64,000 nt of DNA, taken from positions 741,466 through 805,465 of the forward strand of contig NZ_QMDV01000002.1 in assembly GCF_003284895.1 (NCBI RefSeq), written 5' to 3'. The position numbers were made by a program, and so were the translations under genes. Each line of letters starts with the position of its first letter. Positions within the stretch are counted from its first letter, which is position 1. The stretch comes from Pontibacter arcticus. GTDB taxonomy: Bacteria > Bacteroidota > Bacteroidia > Cytophagales > Hymenobacteraceae. Of this stretch, positions 1 through 8,459 are shown in pieces. The notes beneath the pieces are model-generated. The model searched no databases, had not been told where the DNA came from, and saw nothing but the letters and a program-made list of their open reading frames with translations.

Positions 1-1974
1 GACTCGAAAGGCTACTTTAACCACACGGCCAGTTTTACCGAAAATGTAAAAGGTAAACTTATGTACGTTACCCTGAACATCCAGGAAAATACACCTTTCC
101 GCTATTCGGAATTAACGTACGGTATTACGGACACGGCCCTGCTGAATGTAGTTCAAAAGGGAAGCCAGTGGTCGTTGCTGAAGCCAGGTGATGTTTACGA
201 TGCCGATGTGTTATCCAAAGAGCGCGACCGGCTGAACAACCGCATCCGCAACTATGGCTATTATGATTTTGCCCGCGCTTACATTGTTTTTGATGTAGAT
301 ACCAGTTACGCCGAGAACACGGCCCGCATCAAAACCATTATTCAAAATCCTGAAAACGACTCGACGCACAAAGTATATACCATCCGGCAAGTATACTTTA
401 AAACCGATAACGACCGCTTTGGTATTCCGCGCGACACCACACACTTCCAGGATATAAACTATATTTCGTATAAGCTGAAATACTCTCCCCGCGTACTGGA
501 TACGAAAGTTGATATTTACCCGGGCCAGGTTTACAGCCAGCTGCGCACCAATACCACCCAACGCAAACTCGCTAATCTGGATGTTTTCCAGTTCAGTAAC
601 GTAACCTACAACAAGCTGGTAAACGAACAGGATTCTACTGCTACAAACGAGCTGAATGCGTTTATCAATGCCATCCCTTCCAAAAAATTCCAGGAAACGG
701 CTGAGCTGGGCTTAACCTATACAGAGCGTATTCCGGGGCCATTCTCTAGCATCCGGCTCCGTACCCGTAATGTATTTGGCGGCGCCGAAAACCTGGATAT
801 AGGCCTGCGTGGCGGCTTTGAAGGCCAGGTTGGTTTGGTTGGCAAAGAGACTACTACGATCAAGGAATTCGGCGGCGATGTGTCCTTATCTTTCCCCTTG
901 ATTTTATTACCGTTCACGGGCCGCAATCTTTTATCAGATAGCAGCCCGCGCACCCGCATTTACACCGGCTATACCAGCCATTCGCGCAGCGAATATAAGC
1001 GCTCTACTTCGGAACTGGGCATTGATTATATCTGGCAGAAGGGCCGGAATGTGTTGCTGCCCCCTACCACGCAGTTCATCGTATCGCCGGTTAATTTGAA
1101 TGTGGTGCAGGTAGACAGGCTTTCAGACGAATTCCTGAGAACACTGCGCGAGTACAGCCAGGACAGCCGCTCTTTGGAGGAAAGTTTTAAGAGCGCCTTT
1201 ATTTCCTTCATGTCCTTTAACTTCATCTACAACACCAACGACTTTACTCAATCCAGGGATGCGCGCTATTTCAGAAGCCTGGTAGAAGTGGGCGGTTTAA
1301 CGCAGGAACTGGGCATTCAACCAAAATTCGGAACGCTGCGCACGTTTCAGTATGCCAAGATCAACCCCGATTACAGGCGGTATATTCCCCTGGGTGGCAA
1401 GCGGTTCTTTATTTATAAAATAAATGTTGGCGTTGGCAGCCCGATCTTCAGTTCGAATGTAATGCCTTACGACAAGTACTTTTTTGCAGGCGGTGCATCC
1501 AGTGTGCGGGCCTGGCAATCGAGGCGTTTAGGGCCGGGGTCTTTCGCTACGGTAGTGGCAAATCCGGATATTCCGGAAGGCGAAGAACAGCAGCTGACCC
1601 GGGATTTTACAGCCGAACAGCCTGGTGAAATCTTAATAGAAGGTAGCGCCGAATACCGTTTTAACATGTTCAGTTTCCTGAACGGGGCGTTGTTTGTAGA
1701 TGCGGGCAATGTGTGGCTGATGCGGCCAGACCAGGGACGACCGGGCGCAGATTTTGCCTTCAACCGTTTCTACAAAGAACTGGCCGTTGGTACGGGTTTC
1801 GGCTTCCGGTTCGATCTGTCGGTGCTGGTATTGCGTTTTGATCTTGCTACCAAAGTATACGACCCGGCTGGCGTAGATGGCAAGAAGTTTATATTGAACA
1901 ATTTCAGGTTCTCGGACTTCTTTACGCAGAGCAACCAAAGTACGCTTAACATCGGTATCGGGTATCCGTTTTAG
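1..1974 (+). CDS. tamL: BamA/TamA-family outer membrane assembly protein, TamL-like (5' end outside window)
   Basis: The frame is open from base 1, so the start lies upstream and 657 residues are visible. The first ~220 visible residues look like POTRA repeats (for example VYTIRQVYF and LDTKVDIYPGQVYSQL). The rest is a surface-antigen (Omp85) beta-barrel ending in the outer-membrane signature GIGYPF with terminal Phe. The segment SSVRAWQSRRLGPG matches the conserved VRG(F/W) loop region of Omp85 proteins. TamL is the Bacteroidota TamA-like lipoprotein that pairs with TamB to move lipid or protein to the outer membrane. Without the N-terminus I cannot see its lipobox, and a divergent BamA is the alternative. 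It is followed by a repeat-rich gap and a convergent gene. Confidence 0.8.
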   Translation, partial: DSKGYFNHTASFTENVKGKLMYVTLNIQENTPFRYSELTYGITDTALLNVVQKGSQWSLLKPGDVYDADVLSKERDRLNNRIRNYGYYDFARAYIVFDVDTSYAENTARIKTIIQNPENDSTHKVYTIRQVYFKTDNDRFGIPRDTTHFQDINYISYKLKYSPRVLDTKVDIYPGQVYSQLRTNTTQRKLANLDVFQFSNVTYNKLVNEQDSTATNELNAFINAIPSKKFQETAELGLTYTERIPGPFSSIRLRTRNVFGGAENLDIGLRGGFEGQVGLVGKETTTIKEFGGDVSLSFPLILLPFTGRNLLSDSSPRTRIYTGYTSHSRSEYKRSTSELGIDYIWQKGRNVLLPPTTQFIVSPVNLNVVQVDRLSDEFLRTLREYSQDSRSLEESFKSAFISFMSFNFIYNTNDFTQSRDARYFRSLVEVGGLTQELGIQPKFGTLRTFQYAKINPDYRRYIPLGGKRFFIYKINVGVGSPIFSSNVMPYDKYFFAGGASSVRAWQSRRLGPGSFATVVANPDIPEGEEQQLTRDFTAEQPGEILIEGSAEYRFNMFSFLNGALFVDAGNVWLMRPDQGRPGADFAFNRFYKELAVGTGFGFRFDLSVLVLRFDLATKVYDPAGVDGKKFILNNFRFSDFFTQSNQSTLNIGIGYPF

Positions 1975-2033
1975 AAATTCATCTTAGCTGAAATTAAGCT
2001 GGAAAAGTTGCGTAAGATTGTTCCAGCAAGAAG

Positions 2034-2215
2034 TCCAACCACCCCCAGCCCCTCCTTATCCAAGACGGGGAGCTTTACTTACTGTTTCATACTTTATCAA
2101 AGTATAGCCTTGGCTTTTTATACTTTAGTACGTAACAGAAACTATGAAACTCATACTTTGCTGCAGTAACAACATACTCCCCGCCTTGGATAAGGAGGGG
2201 CTGGGGGTGGTTGGA
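2034..2215. repeat. Foldback element with 39-base inverted arms
   Basis: Arms at 2034-2072 and 2177-2215 are reverse complements with one mismatch (38 of 39); each carries CCACCCCCAGCCCCTCC or its complement. The ~104-base interior holds a smaller inverted pair, GTTTCATA near 2084 and TATGAAAC near 2143, so the element folds in nested fashion. It is GC-rich against an AT-rich gap and lies between convergent genes. No open frame within it looks coding. It resembles a MITE-like or REP-derived element; no target-site duplication was established. Confidence 0.8.
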
Positions 2216-2245
2216 ACCCGGACTGCATACTTTAAACCTACTTTT

Positions 2246-2324
2246 ACCCGCCGTTGTTGGTGTTTTCACAGACAGCTATACTTTACCTGATTGGTGCTTG
2301 CTGGTGAAAACACGCAGCAAGGGC
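2246..2324 (-). repeat. Two-hairpin REP-like element, copy 1
   Basis: This is the reverse-oriented member of a ~79-base family also seen at 9121-9201 and 28095-28173, with a half copy at 22258-22287. One half is a hairpin closed by CTTGCTG/CAGCAAG around GTGTTTTCAC; the other is closed by GTTGT/ACAAC-type arms around GGTGAAAACACC. The two loops are complementary to each other. In this copy the spacer contains AAGTATA. It sits in a convergent intergenic gap. Confidence 0.8.
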
Positions 2325-2353
2325 AGCATATTCTATTTATTTTTAATATGATA

Positions 2354-2391
2354 TAAAAAAAGGCTTACCGTTACTTGGTAAGCCTTTTTTT
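2354..2391. terminator. Bidirectional intrinsic terminator (tamL / E1 gene)
   Basis: Stem AGGCTTACC (2361-2369) pairs with GGTAAGCCT (2377-2385) across a 7-base loop, flanked by A7 on the left and T7 on the right. It can stop transcripts from both convergent neighbours. Confidence 0.8.
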
Positions 2392-2411
2392 ATACTTTAT
2401 ACTTTATACTT
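2391..2411. repeat. Three perfect tandem copies of the dispersed heptamer TATACTT
   Basis: TATACTT is repeated head to tail at 2391, 2398 and 2405, right after the terminator. The same heptamer is scattered through the whole window. Two-copy tandems occur near 35352, 42693 and 7914. Confidence 0.85.
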
Positions 2412-2420
2412 TATAATTGA

Positions 2421-4499
2421 TTAATAATTCAGGATTTCCTCCAACATCGCAGCTACTTTATCAGCATTCGGCAACATCATTTTCTCCAGCTCCACATTAA
2501 GCGGAATAGCAGGCAGGTTAGATGCTCCCAACGTATAAACCGGCGCATCCAGCTTCTGGAAACAATCTTTGGATAAGCGACCGGCTAACGATTCGGCAAA
2601 CGAGTTCATGAGCGGTTCTTCCGTTAAAACCAACGCTTTACCGTGGCGCTCAACCGATGCGCGTACAGTTTCGTAATCCAGCGGGTTGAGCGTGCGCAGG
2701 TCAACTATTTCTATACTTCCCGGGAATTGTTTGGAGGCCGTTTTTGCCCAATAGACACCCATGCCGTACGTAATAACAGTTAAGCTGTTACCCATGCGCA
2801 TTTCTTCTGCTGAAGCCTGCTGCACGATATTCGCTTTCCCTAACGGCAAAATGTAGTCCTCGTCCGGCTCCACGGTTTTAGCATCTTCGGTTCCGGCCAC
2901 TTTAGACCAGTAAATGCCTTTGTGCTCCAGCATCACCACCGGGTTCGGGTCCAGGAAAGCAGCTTTCATCAAACCTTTCATATCAGCAGCATTGCTCGGG
3001 AACACCACTTTTATTCCTCTGATGTTGAGTAGTGTCGATTCTATACTTCCCGAATGGTACGGTCCGCCTCCACCATACGCACCGATCGGCACCCGGATAA
3101 CAGACTGAATCGGGAACTGTCCATTTGACAAGTAACAGCTTTTCGATAATTCTTCAACCAGCTGGTTGATGCCCGGCCAGATATAATCCGCAAATTGAAT
3201 CTCCACAATTGCTTTGGCACCTACCGCCGACATACCGGCTGTAGAACCTACAATGTAAGCTTCCTGAATGGGCGTATTGAACACGCGGGCATCGCCATAC
3301 TTTTTAGCCAGCAAAGCCGCTTCCCGGAATACGCCGCCTAATTCGCCGCCTACATCCTGGCCGTAAAATAAAGCCTCCGGGTAGGTACGTAAAATATCAT
3401 CCACTGCGTGCAGCGCCGCATCCACCATAATGGCTTTCTCGGCACCGGCCGGGCTGCGTTGGCCTTTTTCTTCTGTTACAGGGGTTGGTGCAAACTCGTG
3501 CAGGTTAAACGTAGACGGGTCCGGGTTTGGAGCGGCTAATGCTTTCTGGTAATCTGCGGCTACAGTTGCTAGTGCTTCCTGCTCCAGTACCTCAATTTCT
3601 TCCAACGATACTTCTGCCTCCAGCAGCGCTTGTCTGAGTACAGGCAACGGATCGTTTACGCTGTGCTCGTTCAGGTTTTCGCCTCGGTACCACTCGCGGC
3701 GCACACCCGAAGTATGGTGGCCCAGCAACGGAACTTTAGCATGCACTAATATAGGCTTGCGCACTTTGCGCACATAATCAAAGGCCACGCGCATTCCTTC
3801 ATACGACTCTGCAAAATCAGAACCGTTCAGGCGCAAGCGTTCCATGCCTTTAAAGCCAGCCGCATATTCGTACGCATCCATGGCGCGCATTTCTTTGCCG
3901 GTAGCCGAAATTCCCCAGTCGTTATCCTGCACCAGGTAGATGATCGGCAGGCCTTTCAGAACAGCCATCTGGAATGCTTCGGCCACTTCGCCTTCGGTAA
4001 CAGAGCCATCGCCTAAAGAACAAAGCACAACAGGTTTCTCATCGCCATTTAGCAAGCCTTGTCCTTCTAAGTATGCGATGCCATGCGCCATACCGGTAGC
4101 AGGAATTGCCTGCATGCCCGTAGCCGAACTTTGGTGCGGGATGGTAGGGAAACCTTCGCGCTTTAAAGAGGGGTGCCCGTAATAGGTTCTGCCGCCCGAA
4201 AAAGGATCATCGGCTTTGGCCATCAGCTGAAGCATCAGTTCATAAGGCTGCATGCCGATGCCTAAAAGTATAGAATCATCGCGGTAATAGGTGGCAGCAT
4301 AATCGTAGTGCTTTAGCTGAAAAGCTGTTGCCAGCTGTATTGCTTCGTGACCCCGCGAGGTGCTGTGTACATATTTGCTACAGATCGTTTTGTTTTCTTC
4401 GTAAGTATCTGCCAGTGCTTTGGCAGTATGCATGAGTCGGTAGGCTTTTTTAAGAATGGCAACATCAACCTTAAAATCCTCCAGCGTATCTTTTGACAT
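2421..4499 (-). CDS. 2-oxoacid dehydrogenase E1, alpha and beta subunits fused
   Basis: This 692-residue protein joins a thiamine-diphosphate E1 alpha-type domain (about 1-330) to an E1 beta transketolase-type domain (about 350-690). The ThDP motif is visible as GDGS at 163-166 followed by NDW at 193-195. The beta half contains GQDVGGELGGVF and the conserved IVEIQFADYIWPGINQL. Such fused E1 proteins are common in Cytophagales and are assigned to branched-chain 2-oxoacid (2-oxoisovalerate) or pyruvate dehydrogenase complexes, where they decarboxylate the oxoacid and acylate the lipoyl E2. No E2 or E3 gene is adjacent, so the substrate is undecided. It is transcribed alone, diverging from hemF. 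Confidence 0.88.
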   Translation of the reverse strand: MSKDTLEDFKVDVAILKKAYRLMHTAKALADTYEENKTICSKYVHSTSRGHEAIQLATAFQLKHYDYAATYYRDDSILLGIGMQPYELMLQLMAKADDPFSGGRTYYGHPSLKREGFPTIPHQSSATGMQAIPATGMAHGIAYLEGQGLLNGDEKPVVLCSLGDGSVTEGEVAEAFQMAVLKGLPIIYLVQDNDWGISATGKEMRAMDAYEYAAGFKGMERLRLNGSDFAESYEGMRVAFDYVRKVRKPILVHAKVPLLGHHTSGVRREWYRGENLNEHSVNDPLPVLRQALLEAEVSLEEIEVLEQEALATVAADYQKALAAPNPDPSTFNLHEFAPTPVTEEKGQRSPAGAEKAIMVDAALHAVDDILRTYPEALFYGQDVGGELGGVFREAALLAKKYGDARVFNTPIQEAYIVGSTAGMSAVGAKAIVEIQFADYIWPGINQLVEELSKSCYLSNGQFPIQSVIRVPIGAYGGGGPYHSGSIESTLLNIRGIKVVFPSNAADMKGLMKAAFLDPNPVVMLEHKGIYWSKVAGTEDAKTVEPDEDYILPLGKANIVQQASAEEMRMGNSLTVITYGMGVYWAKTASKQFPGSIEIVDLRTLNPLDYETVRASVERHGKALVLTEEPLMNSFAESLAGRLSKDCFQKLDAPVYTLGASNLPAIPLNVELEKMMLPNADKVAAMLEEILNY

Positions 4500-4587
4500 G
4501 GTTTATACTTTAGTCTTGCCCGAAATTACTAATTAATCCGCTTTTTCTAAAATGAAGATTGCGTTCGGTAGAACGATTGTTATTTGG

Positions 4588-4595
4588 TATTTTTG
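4588..4595 (+). promoter_or_regulatory. Candidate -7 box upstream of hemF
   Basis: TATTTTTG matches the Bacteroidota sigma-A -7 consensus TAnnTTTG. A weak -33-like TTCG lies about 20 bases upstream. It faces hemF and would give a leader of ~125 bases. Confidence 0.45.
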
Positions 4596-4728
4596 CGCAG
4601 CTCTAAATCGCTTTAAGCGTTGTAAAACCGGGCATTTTATAGTAACATTAGCTCAAGTTTATACTTTGGATCTGTATCAAACCATCAGTCCAAAGGTAAA
4701 CTCAAAGTATAACTTCAATCAAGAGATC

Positions 4729-5628
4729 ATGTTCAGAGAAGAAGTAGAAACGTTTATGCGCCAATTTCAGCGCGACTTGTGCCAGGCCCTCGAAACCTGC
4801 GACGGCGGCGCCACTTTTACCGTGGATGAGTGGAAACACGAAGAAGGCGGCGGCGGAATTTCGCGCGTGATCGAAAACGGGGCGGTGCTGGAGAAGGGCG
4901 GTGTCAACTTTTCGGCAGTACATGGGCAGCTTTCACTGCAGTTCCTGAAGATGCTGGAAATGCCGGACCCGAATTATTTTGCGACAGGCGTATCGGTGGT
5001 GATGCACCCGCACAGCCCGATGGTACCGATCACGCACATGAACGTGCGCTACTTTGAAGCCGGAAACGGACAGGCCTGGTTTGGCGGCGGCATCGACCTT
5101 ACGCCTATTTACCTCAACTTAGAGCAGGCAAAGGAGTTTCATGCGCAGATGAAAGCCGTTTGCGACAAACACCACCCAAGCTATTACCCGGAGTTTAAGA
5201 AGTGGGCCGATGATTATTTCTACAACGTACACCGCAACGAAACCCGCGGCGTAGGCGGCATTTTCTTCGATAGGCTGATGGCGACCGATGAGATAAGTAT
5301 AGAACAGCTTTTTGCCTTTGTGCGCGACGTGGCTTATGCCTTCGCTCCTTTTTATACTTCGATCATCAACCAGAACCGCAATCTCCCTTTCGGCGAAAAC
5401 GAGAAAAAATGGCAACTGATACGCCGTGGCCGCTACGTAGAGTTTAACCTGGTATACGACCGTGGTACCAAATTCGGGTTACTGACCAATGGCCGCATCG
5501 AGTCTATTTTGATGAGTTTGCCAACGCATGCTTCCTGGGTATATAACCACAAGCCGGAAGCAGGCAGCGCTGAAGAAAAGACGCAGGCTTACCTCAAAAA
5601 AGAGATCGACTGGCTTAACGTGCAATAA
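4729..5628 (+). CDS. hemF: Oxygen-dependent coproporphyrinogen III oxidase
   Basis: This 299-residue HemF homolog converts coproporphyrinogen III to protoporphyrinogen IX by two oxygen-dependent decarboxylations in heme synthesis. Family signatures are clear: NVRYFEAGNGQAWFGGGIDLTP, then KKWADDYFYNVHRNETRGVGGIFFDRL, then the C-terminal RGRYVEFNLVYDRGTKFGL. The open frame runs 59 codons further upstream, but the N-terminus MFREEVETFMRQFQ aligns with known HemF starts, so ATG 4729 is chosen. It is followed after only 5 bases by the PAP2 gene, so the two are probably co-transcribed. Confidence 0.95.
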   Translation: MFREEVETFMRQFQRDLCQALETCDGGATFTVDEWKHEEGGGGISRVIENGAVLEKGGVNFSAVHGQLSLQFLKMLEMPDPNYFATGVSVVMHPHSPMVPITHMNVRYFEAGNGQAWFGGGIDLTPIYLNLEQAKEFHAQMKAVCDKHHPSYYPEFKKWADDYFYNVHRNETRGVGGIFFDRLMATDEISIEQLFAFVRDVAYAFAPFYTSIINQNRNLPFGENEKKWQLIRRGRYVEFNLVYDRGTKFGLLTNGRIESILMSLPTHASWVYNHKPEAGSAEEKTQAYLKKEIDWLNVQ

Positions 5629-5633
5629 CATAC

Positions 5634-6212
5634 TTGGAAACTTTAGCGCAACTCGACCAGGACCTTTTTATTTATCTGAACCGACAGCACAACCCGTTCT
5701 GGGATGCGGTGATGATTTTTGTATCCAATAAATACGTCTGGATTCCTTTTTACCTGGGTCTGATCATTTATATCATTTACCGTTACCGCCGCCAAAGTTT
5801 AGCCATGCTGTTGCTGGCTGTTGCTGCGGTGGGTGCAGCCGATTATATTGCCTCCGGCATCTTTAAACCATACTTTGCCCGCCTCCGCCCCTGCCACAAC
5901 CCCGATTTGGCGCAGGTAGTAAATATTGTGGAAGGCTGTGGCGGTAAGTTTGGTTTCCTCTCTTCGCATGCATCTACTGGGTTTGCACTGGCTGTTTTTT
6001 TCAGCCTTATACTTTCGGGTAAGTATAAATACTTTAAAGCAGTGCTCATACTTTGGGCTTTTGTAGTTTCGTACAGCCGTATTTACCTGGGCGTGCACTA
6101 TCCCGGTGATCTTCTGGGCGGCGCTTTAGTTGGTGCTTTATGTGCTTACCTGTGCTCGTTGCTATACTTTTATGTGGTCAGAAAGTATAAATTATCAAGA
6201 TCTGGACTTTAG
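5634..6212 (+). CDS. PAP2-family membrane phosphatase
   Basis: This 192-residue membrane protein has the three phosphatase signatures of the PAP2 superfamily: KPYFARLRP (KX6RP), the SSH motif in FLSSHASTGFAL, and SRIYLGVHYPGD (SRX5HX3D). About five hydrophobic segments surround them. Members dephosphorylate lipid phosphates such as undecaprenyl pyrophosphate or phosphatidylglycerol phosphate; the exact substrate cannot be read. The start is a TTG at 5634, five bases after hemF, and METLAQLDQDLFIYLN fits the usual N-terminus of Bacteroidota homologs, so this rare start is preferred over internal ATGs. Confidence 0.88.
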   Translation: METLAQLDQDLFIYLNRQHNPFWDAVMIFVSNKYVWIPFYLGLIIYIIYRYRRQSLAMLLLAVAAVGAADYIASGIFKPYFARLRPCHNPDLAQVVNIVEGCGGKFGFLSSHASTGFALAVFFSLILSGKYKYFKAVLILWAFVVSYSRIYLGVHYPGDLLGGALVGALCAYLCSLLYFYVVRKYKLSRSGL

Positions 6213-6219
6213 AATAAAG

Positions 6220-6301
6220 AAGTAGTTATGTAGCAATTAACAAACTACTTAAATACTGAATTTCCGGAACAACAATCTAACAATCAGCAATTAAGCAATC
6301 C
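6220..6301. repeat. Intergenic hairpin plus octamer-period array
   Basis: AAGTAGTT (6220-6227) pairs with AACTACTT (6243-6250). Downstream, four tandem degenerate octamers run from 6270 to 6301: CAACAATC, TAACAATC, AGCAATTA, AGCAATCC, keeping CAAT in register every 8 bases. The gap lies between convergent genes and has no obvious U-tract terminator. Confidence 0.6.
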
Positions 6302-6304
6302 AAA

Positions 6305-6889
6305 TTACTTCCCTAGCAAACGCGCTACATACTTTCCGATAATATCAAACTCAAGGTTTACGCGTGTGCCCGGCTTAACGTGCTGCAGATTGGTATGTTC
6401 GTAAGTATAGGGAATGATGGCTACCGAGAACTGGTTTTCCTTGGAGTTCACCACCGTCAGGCTGATGCCGTTGATGCAGATCGAGCCTTTTTCTACCGTT
6501 ACATTTCCGGTGCTGCCATCATAGCTAAATGTAAATAACCAGCTTCCGTTCTGGTCTTCCACAGATTCGCAAATACCCACCTGGTCTACGTGTCCCTGCA
6601 CTACATGCCCGTCGAAGCGGCCATTGGCCTGCATGCAACGCTCCAAATTTACGATGTCGCCTTCTTTTAAGTCATTCAAGCTGGTTTTCTGAAGTGTTTC
6701 ATCAATGGCGGTTACCGTATAGGTATCGTTTTCGATGGCAACTACCGTTAAGCAAACGCCGTTGTGCGCCACACTCTGGTCTATTTTTAACTCATTTGTG
6801 AAAGGCGCTGTCAGGTTAAAATGCTTGTTAGTGCCTTCGATACGGATGCCTGTTACGGTACCCAATGTTTCTATAATGCCGGTGAACAT
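6305..6889 (-). CDS. ribE: Riboflavin synthase, alpha chain
   Basis: This 194-residue enzyme dismutates two 6,7-dimethyl-8-ribityllumazine molecules into riboflavin and a pyrimidinedione. It consists of two lumazine-binding repeats: the first starts at the classic MFTGIIETLG, the second at GHVDQVGICESV near residue 97. The linking CMQANGRFDGHVVQGHVDQ is diagnostic. The open frame extends 19 codons upstream, but MFTGIIE is the invariant family start, so the start is placed at 6889. It stands alone and faces the PAP2 gene convergently. Confidence 0.95.
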   Translation of the reverse strand: MFTGIIETLGTVTGIRIEGTNKHFNLTAPFTNELKIDQSVAHNGVCLTVVAIENDTYTVTAIDETLQKTSLNDLKEGDIVNLERCMQANGRFDGHVVQGHVDQVGICESVEDQNGSWLFTFSYDGSTGNVTVEKGSICINGISLTVVNSKENQFSVAIIPYTYEHTNLQHVKPGTRVNLEFDIIGKYVARLLGK

Positions 6890-7117
6890 AGATCTACTTC
6901 TAAATTTATACTTACAGAATGTTGCGTTTATACTTGCTATAACCAAAACAACAGGCCAAAGTTAAGACGAAAGATAGAGTAATGCTGCCTATACTTTAAA
7001 ATCAGCTAACTAAAAAGTCTTGTTTTTAAACGGGTATGCTTAAATTCGCAAACAACTTCTGAAATGGCCTGCCAGTAAATTTAAAGAAGGCCGATGTTAA
7101 ACGTTACTAAGCTACTC

Positions 7118-7780
7118 ATGCAAACAGACACGTACAGACACAAAGGCATGCGCCGCGCACTGATCCAGATTCTCCGCGAAAAAGGTATCCGGGACGAGCG
7201 GGTGTTACAAGCCATCGAAGCTGTACCGCGTCATTTCTTTTTTGATAAAGCGTTTGTAGAACAGGCTTACCAGGACAAAGCCTTCCCGATTGGCGAAGGC
7301 CAGACCATTTCACAACCCTACACGGTCGCCTTCCAAACAGAACTACTCAAGCTGAAATCAACAGACAAAGTACTGGAAATTGGCACTGGCTCAGGTTACC
7401 AATGTGCTGTGCTGCTGCAAATTACGCCTTCTGTGTATACCATAGAGTACAACCGGGCTTTATACGAAAAAGCTGTTCTCTTTTTCAGGAAACATGGTTT
7501 ACGGCCGCATACGTTTCATGGCGACGGCTCTGAAGGATTACCACAATATGCTCCTTTCGATAAAATAATTGTAACCGCCGGCGCACCCGCCGTTCCTAAA
7601 AGCCTGGTGCGGCAACTGAATGTGGGCGGCATCCTGGTTATACCTGTCGGGGACGAAAACAGCCAGAAAATGCTCCGGATCACGCGCGTTTCCGAAAACG
7701 ATTTCACACAAGAGGCTTTCACCGATTTTAAGTTTGTGCCGCTGCTTGGTAAGTCCGGTTGGGAAGCCGATAATTTATAA
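7118..7780 (+). CDS. pcm: Protein-L-isoaspartate O-methyltransferase
   Basis: This 220-residue PCMT-family enzyme methylates isoaspartyl residues in damaged proteins, starting their repair. The SAM-binding motif VLEIGTGSGYQCAVL and the later VTAGAPAVPKSL are visible, as is the family segment PRHFFF..AFPIGEGQTISQPYTVA. Two in-frame ATGs are possible, 7094 and 7118; MQTDTYRHKGMRRALI matches the usual start, so 7118 is used. It is a single gene preceded by a 228-base AT-rich gap in which I see no structured element. Confidence 0.93.
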   Translation: MQTDTYRHKGMRRALIQILREKGIRDERVLQAIEAVPRHFFFDKAFVEQAYQDKAFPIGEGQTISQPYTVAFQTELLKLKSTDKVLEIGTGSGYQCAVLLQITPSVYTIEYNRALYEKAVLFFRKHGLRPHTFHGDGSEGLPQYAPFDKIIVTAGAPAVPKSLVRQLNVGGILVIPVGDENSQKMLRITRVSENDFTQEAFTDFKFVPLLGKSGWEADNL

Positions 7781-7897
7781 GCCTATCCAAAGTATAAAAT
7801 CCTATATAAGAAGTATACCTTAAGTATAACCTGATGCTCTTTTTTGATTGAACTGCACGCTGTTTTAAGTTTATTTTAGGAAATGGCCGCTACGGAG

Positions 7898-7905
7898 TAT
7901 CTTTG
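7898..7905 (+). promoter_or_regulatory. Candidate -7 box of the thioesterase gene
   Basis: TATCTTTG fits TAnnTTTG, with TTTTA ~20 bases upstream as a weak -33 element. The tandem AAGTATA AAGTATG lies between this box and the ATG. Confidence 0.45.
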
Positions 7906-7925
7906 CGCCAACTTAAGTATAAAGT

Positions 7926-8447
7926 ATGCGCAAACAGAAAAAAGTAAAAGACTCTTACGTTATCATGACGGAACTGGTATTGCCCAATGATACCAACACA
8001 CTGCACAACCTGATGGGTGGCCGTATGATGCATTGGATGGACATTGTATCAGCAATTGCTGCCCAAAAACACTCTAACCGGATCGTGGTAACTGCATCCG
8101 TAGACAATGTTTCTTTTTCTGAAAGTATAAAATTAGGCAATGTTGTTACGCTTGAAGCAAAAGTAACGCGTGCCTTCAGTTCATCGATGGAGGTGCACAT
8201 TGTAGTATATGCAGAAGATATCCCAAGCGGTAAAAAAGTAAAATCGAACCAGGCCTACTTTACTTTCGTGGCCGTAGATCAGCTGGGCAACCCGATCGAT
8301 GTACCGGAAGCGATACCGGAAACTGAAGAAGAGATCAAACATTACGAAGGGGCGCTGCGTCGTCGCCAGTTACGCCTTGTTTTGGCCGGCCGCATGAAAC
8401 CAAGCGAAGCGAATGAACTGAAATCTATTTTCGATATCAAAGAATAA
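7926..8447 (+). CDS. Acyl-CoA thioesterase, hotdog fold
   Basis: This 173-residue protein is a single hotdog domain of the acyl-CoA hydrolase (YciA/BFIT-like) type, cleaving acyl-CoA to free acid and CoA in the cytoplasm. The segments NTLHNLMGGRMMHWMDIVSAIAAQKHS and VTASVDNVSFSESIKLGNVVTLEAKV are the conserved hotdog helix and sheet. The C-terminal 40 residues, rich in Glu, Arg and Lys, extend past the core as in many family members. The unknown gene starts 12 bases after its stop, so the two are probably one transcript. Substrate chain length cannot be read. Confidence 0.88.
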   Translation: MRKQKKVKDSYVIMTELVLPNDTNTLHNLMGGRMMHWMDIVSAIAAQKHSNRIVVTASVDNVSFSESIKLGNVVTLEAKVTRAFSSSMEVHIVVYAEDIPSGKKVKSNQAYFTFVAVDQLGNPIDVPEAIPETEEEIKHYEGALRRRQLRLVLAGRMKPSEANELKSIFDIKE

Positions 8448-8459
8448 AACCACCTTTAC

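Noticed and set aside
2087..2269. 60-codon minus-strand frame after tamL
   Set aside because: It spans the foldback element and a REP-like copy; repeat-derived sequence, not a gene.
4552..4728. 59-codon N-terminal extension of hemF
   Set aside because: It contains the candidate promoter and AAGTATA words, and HemF homologs start at the internal MFREEVE.
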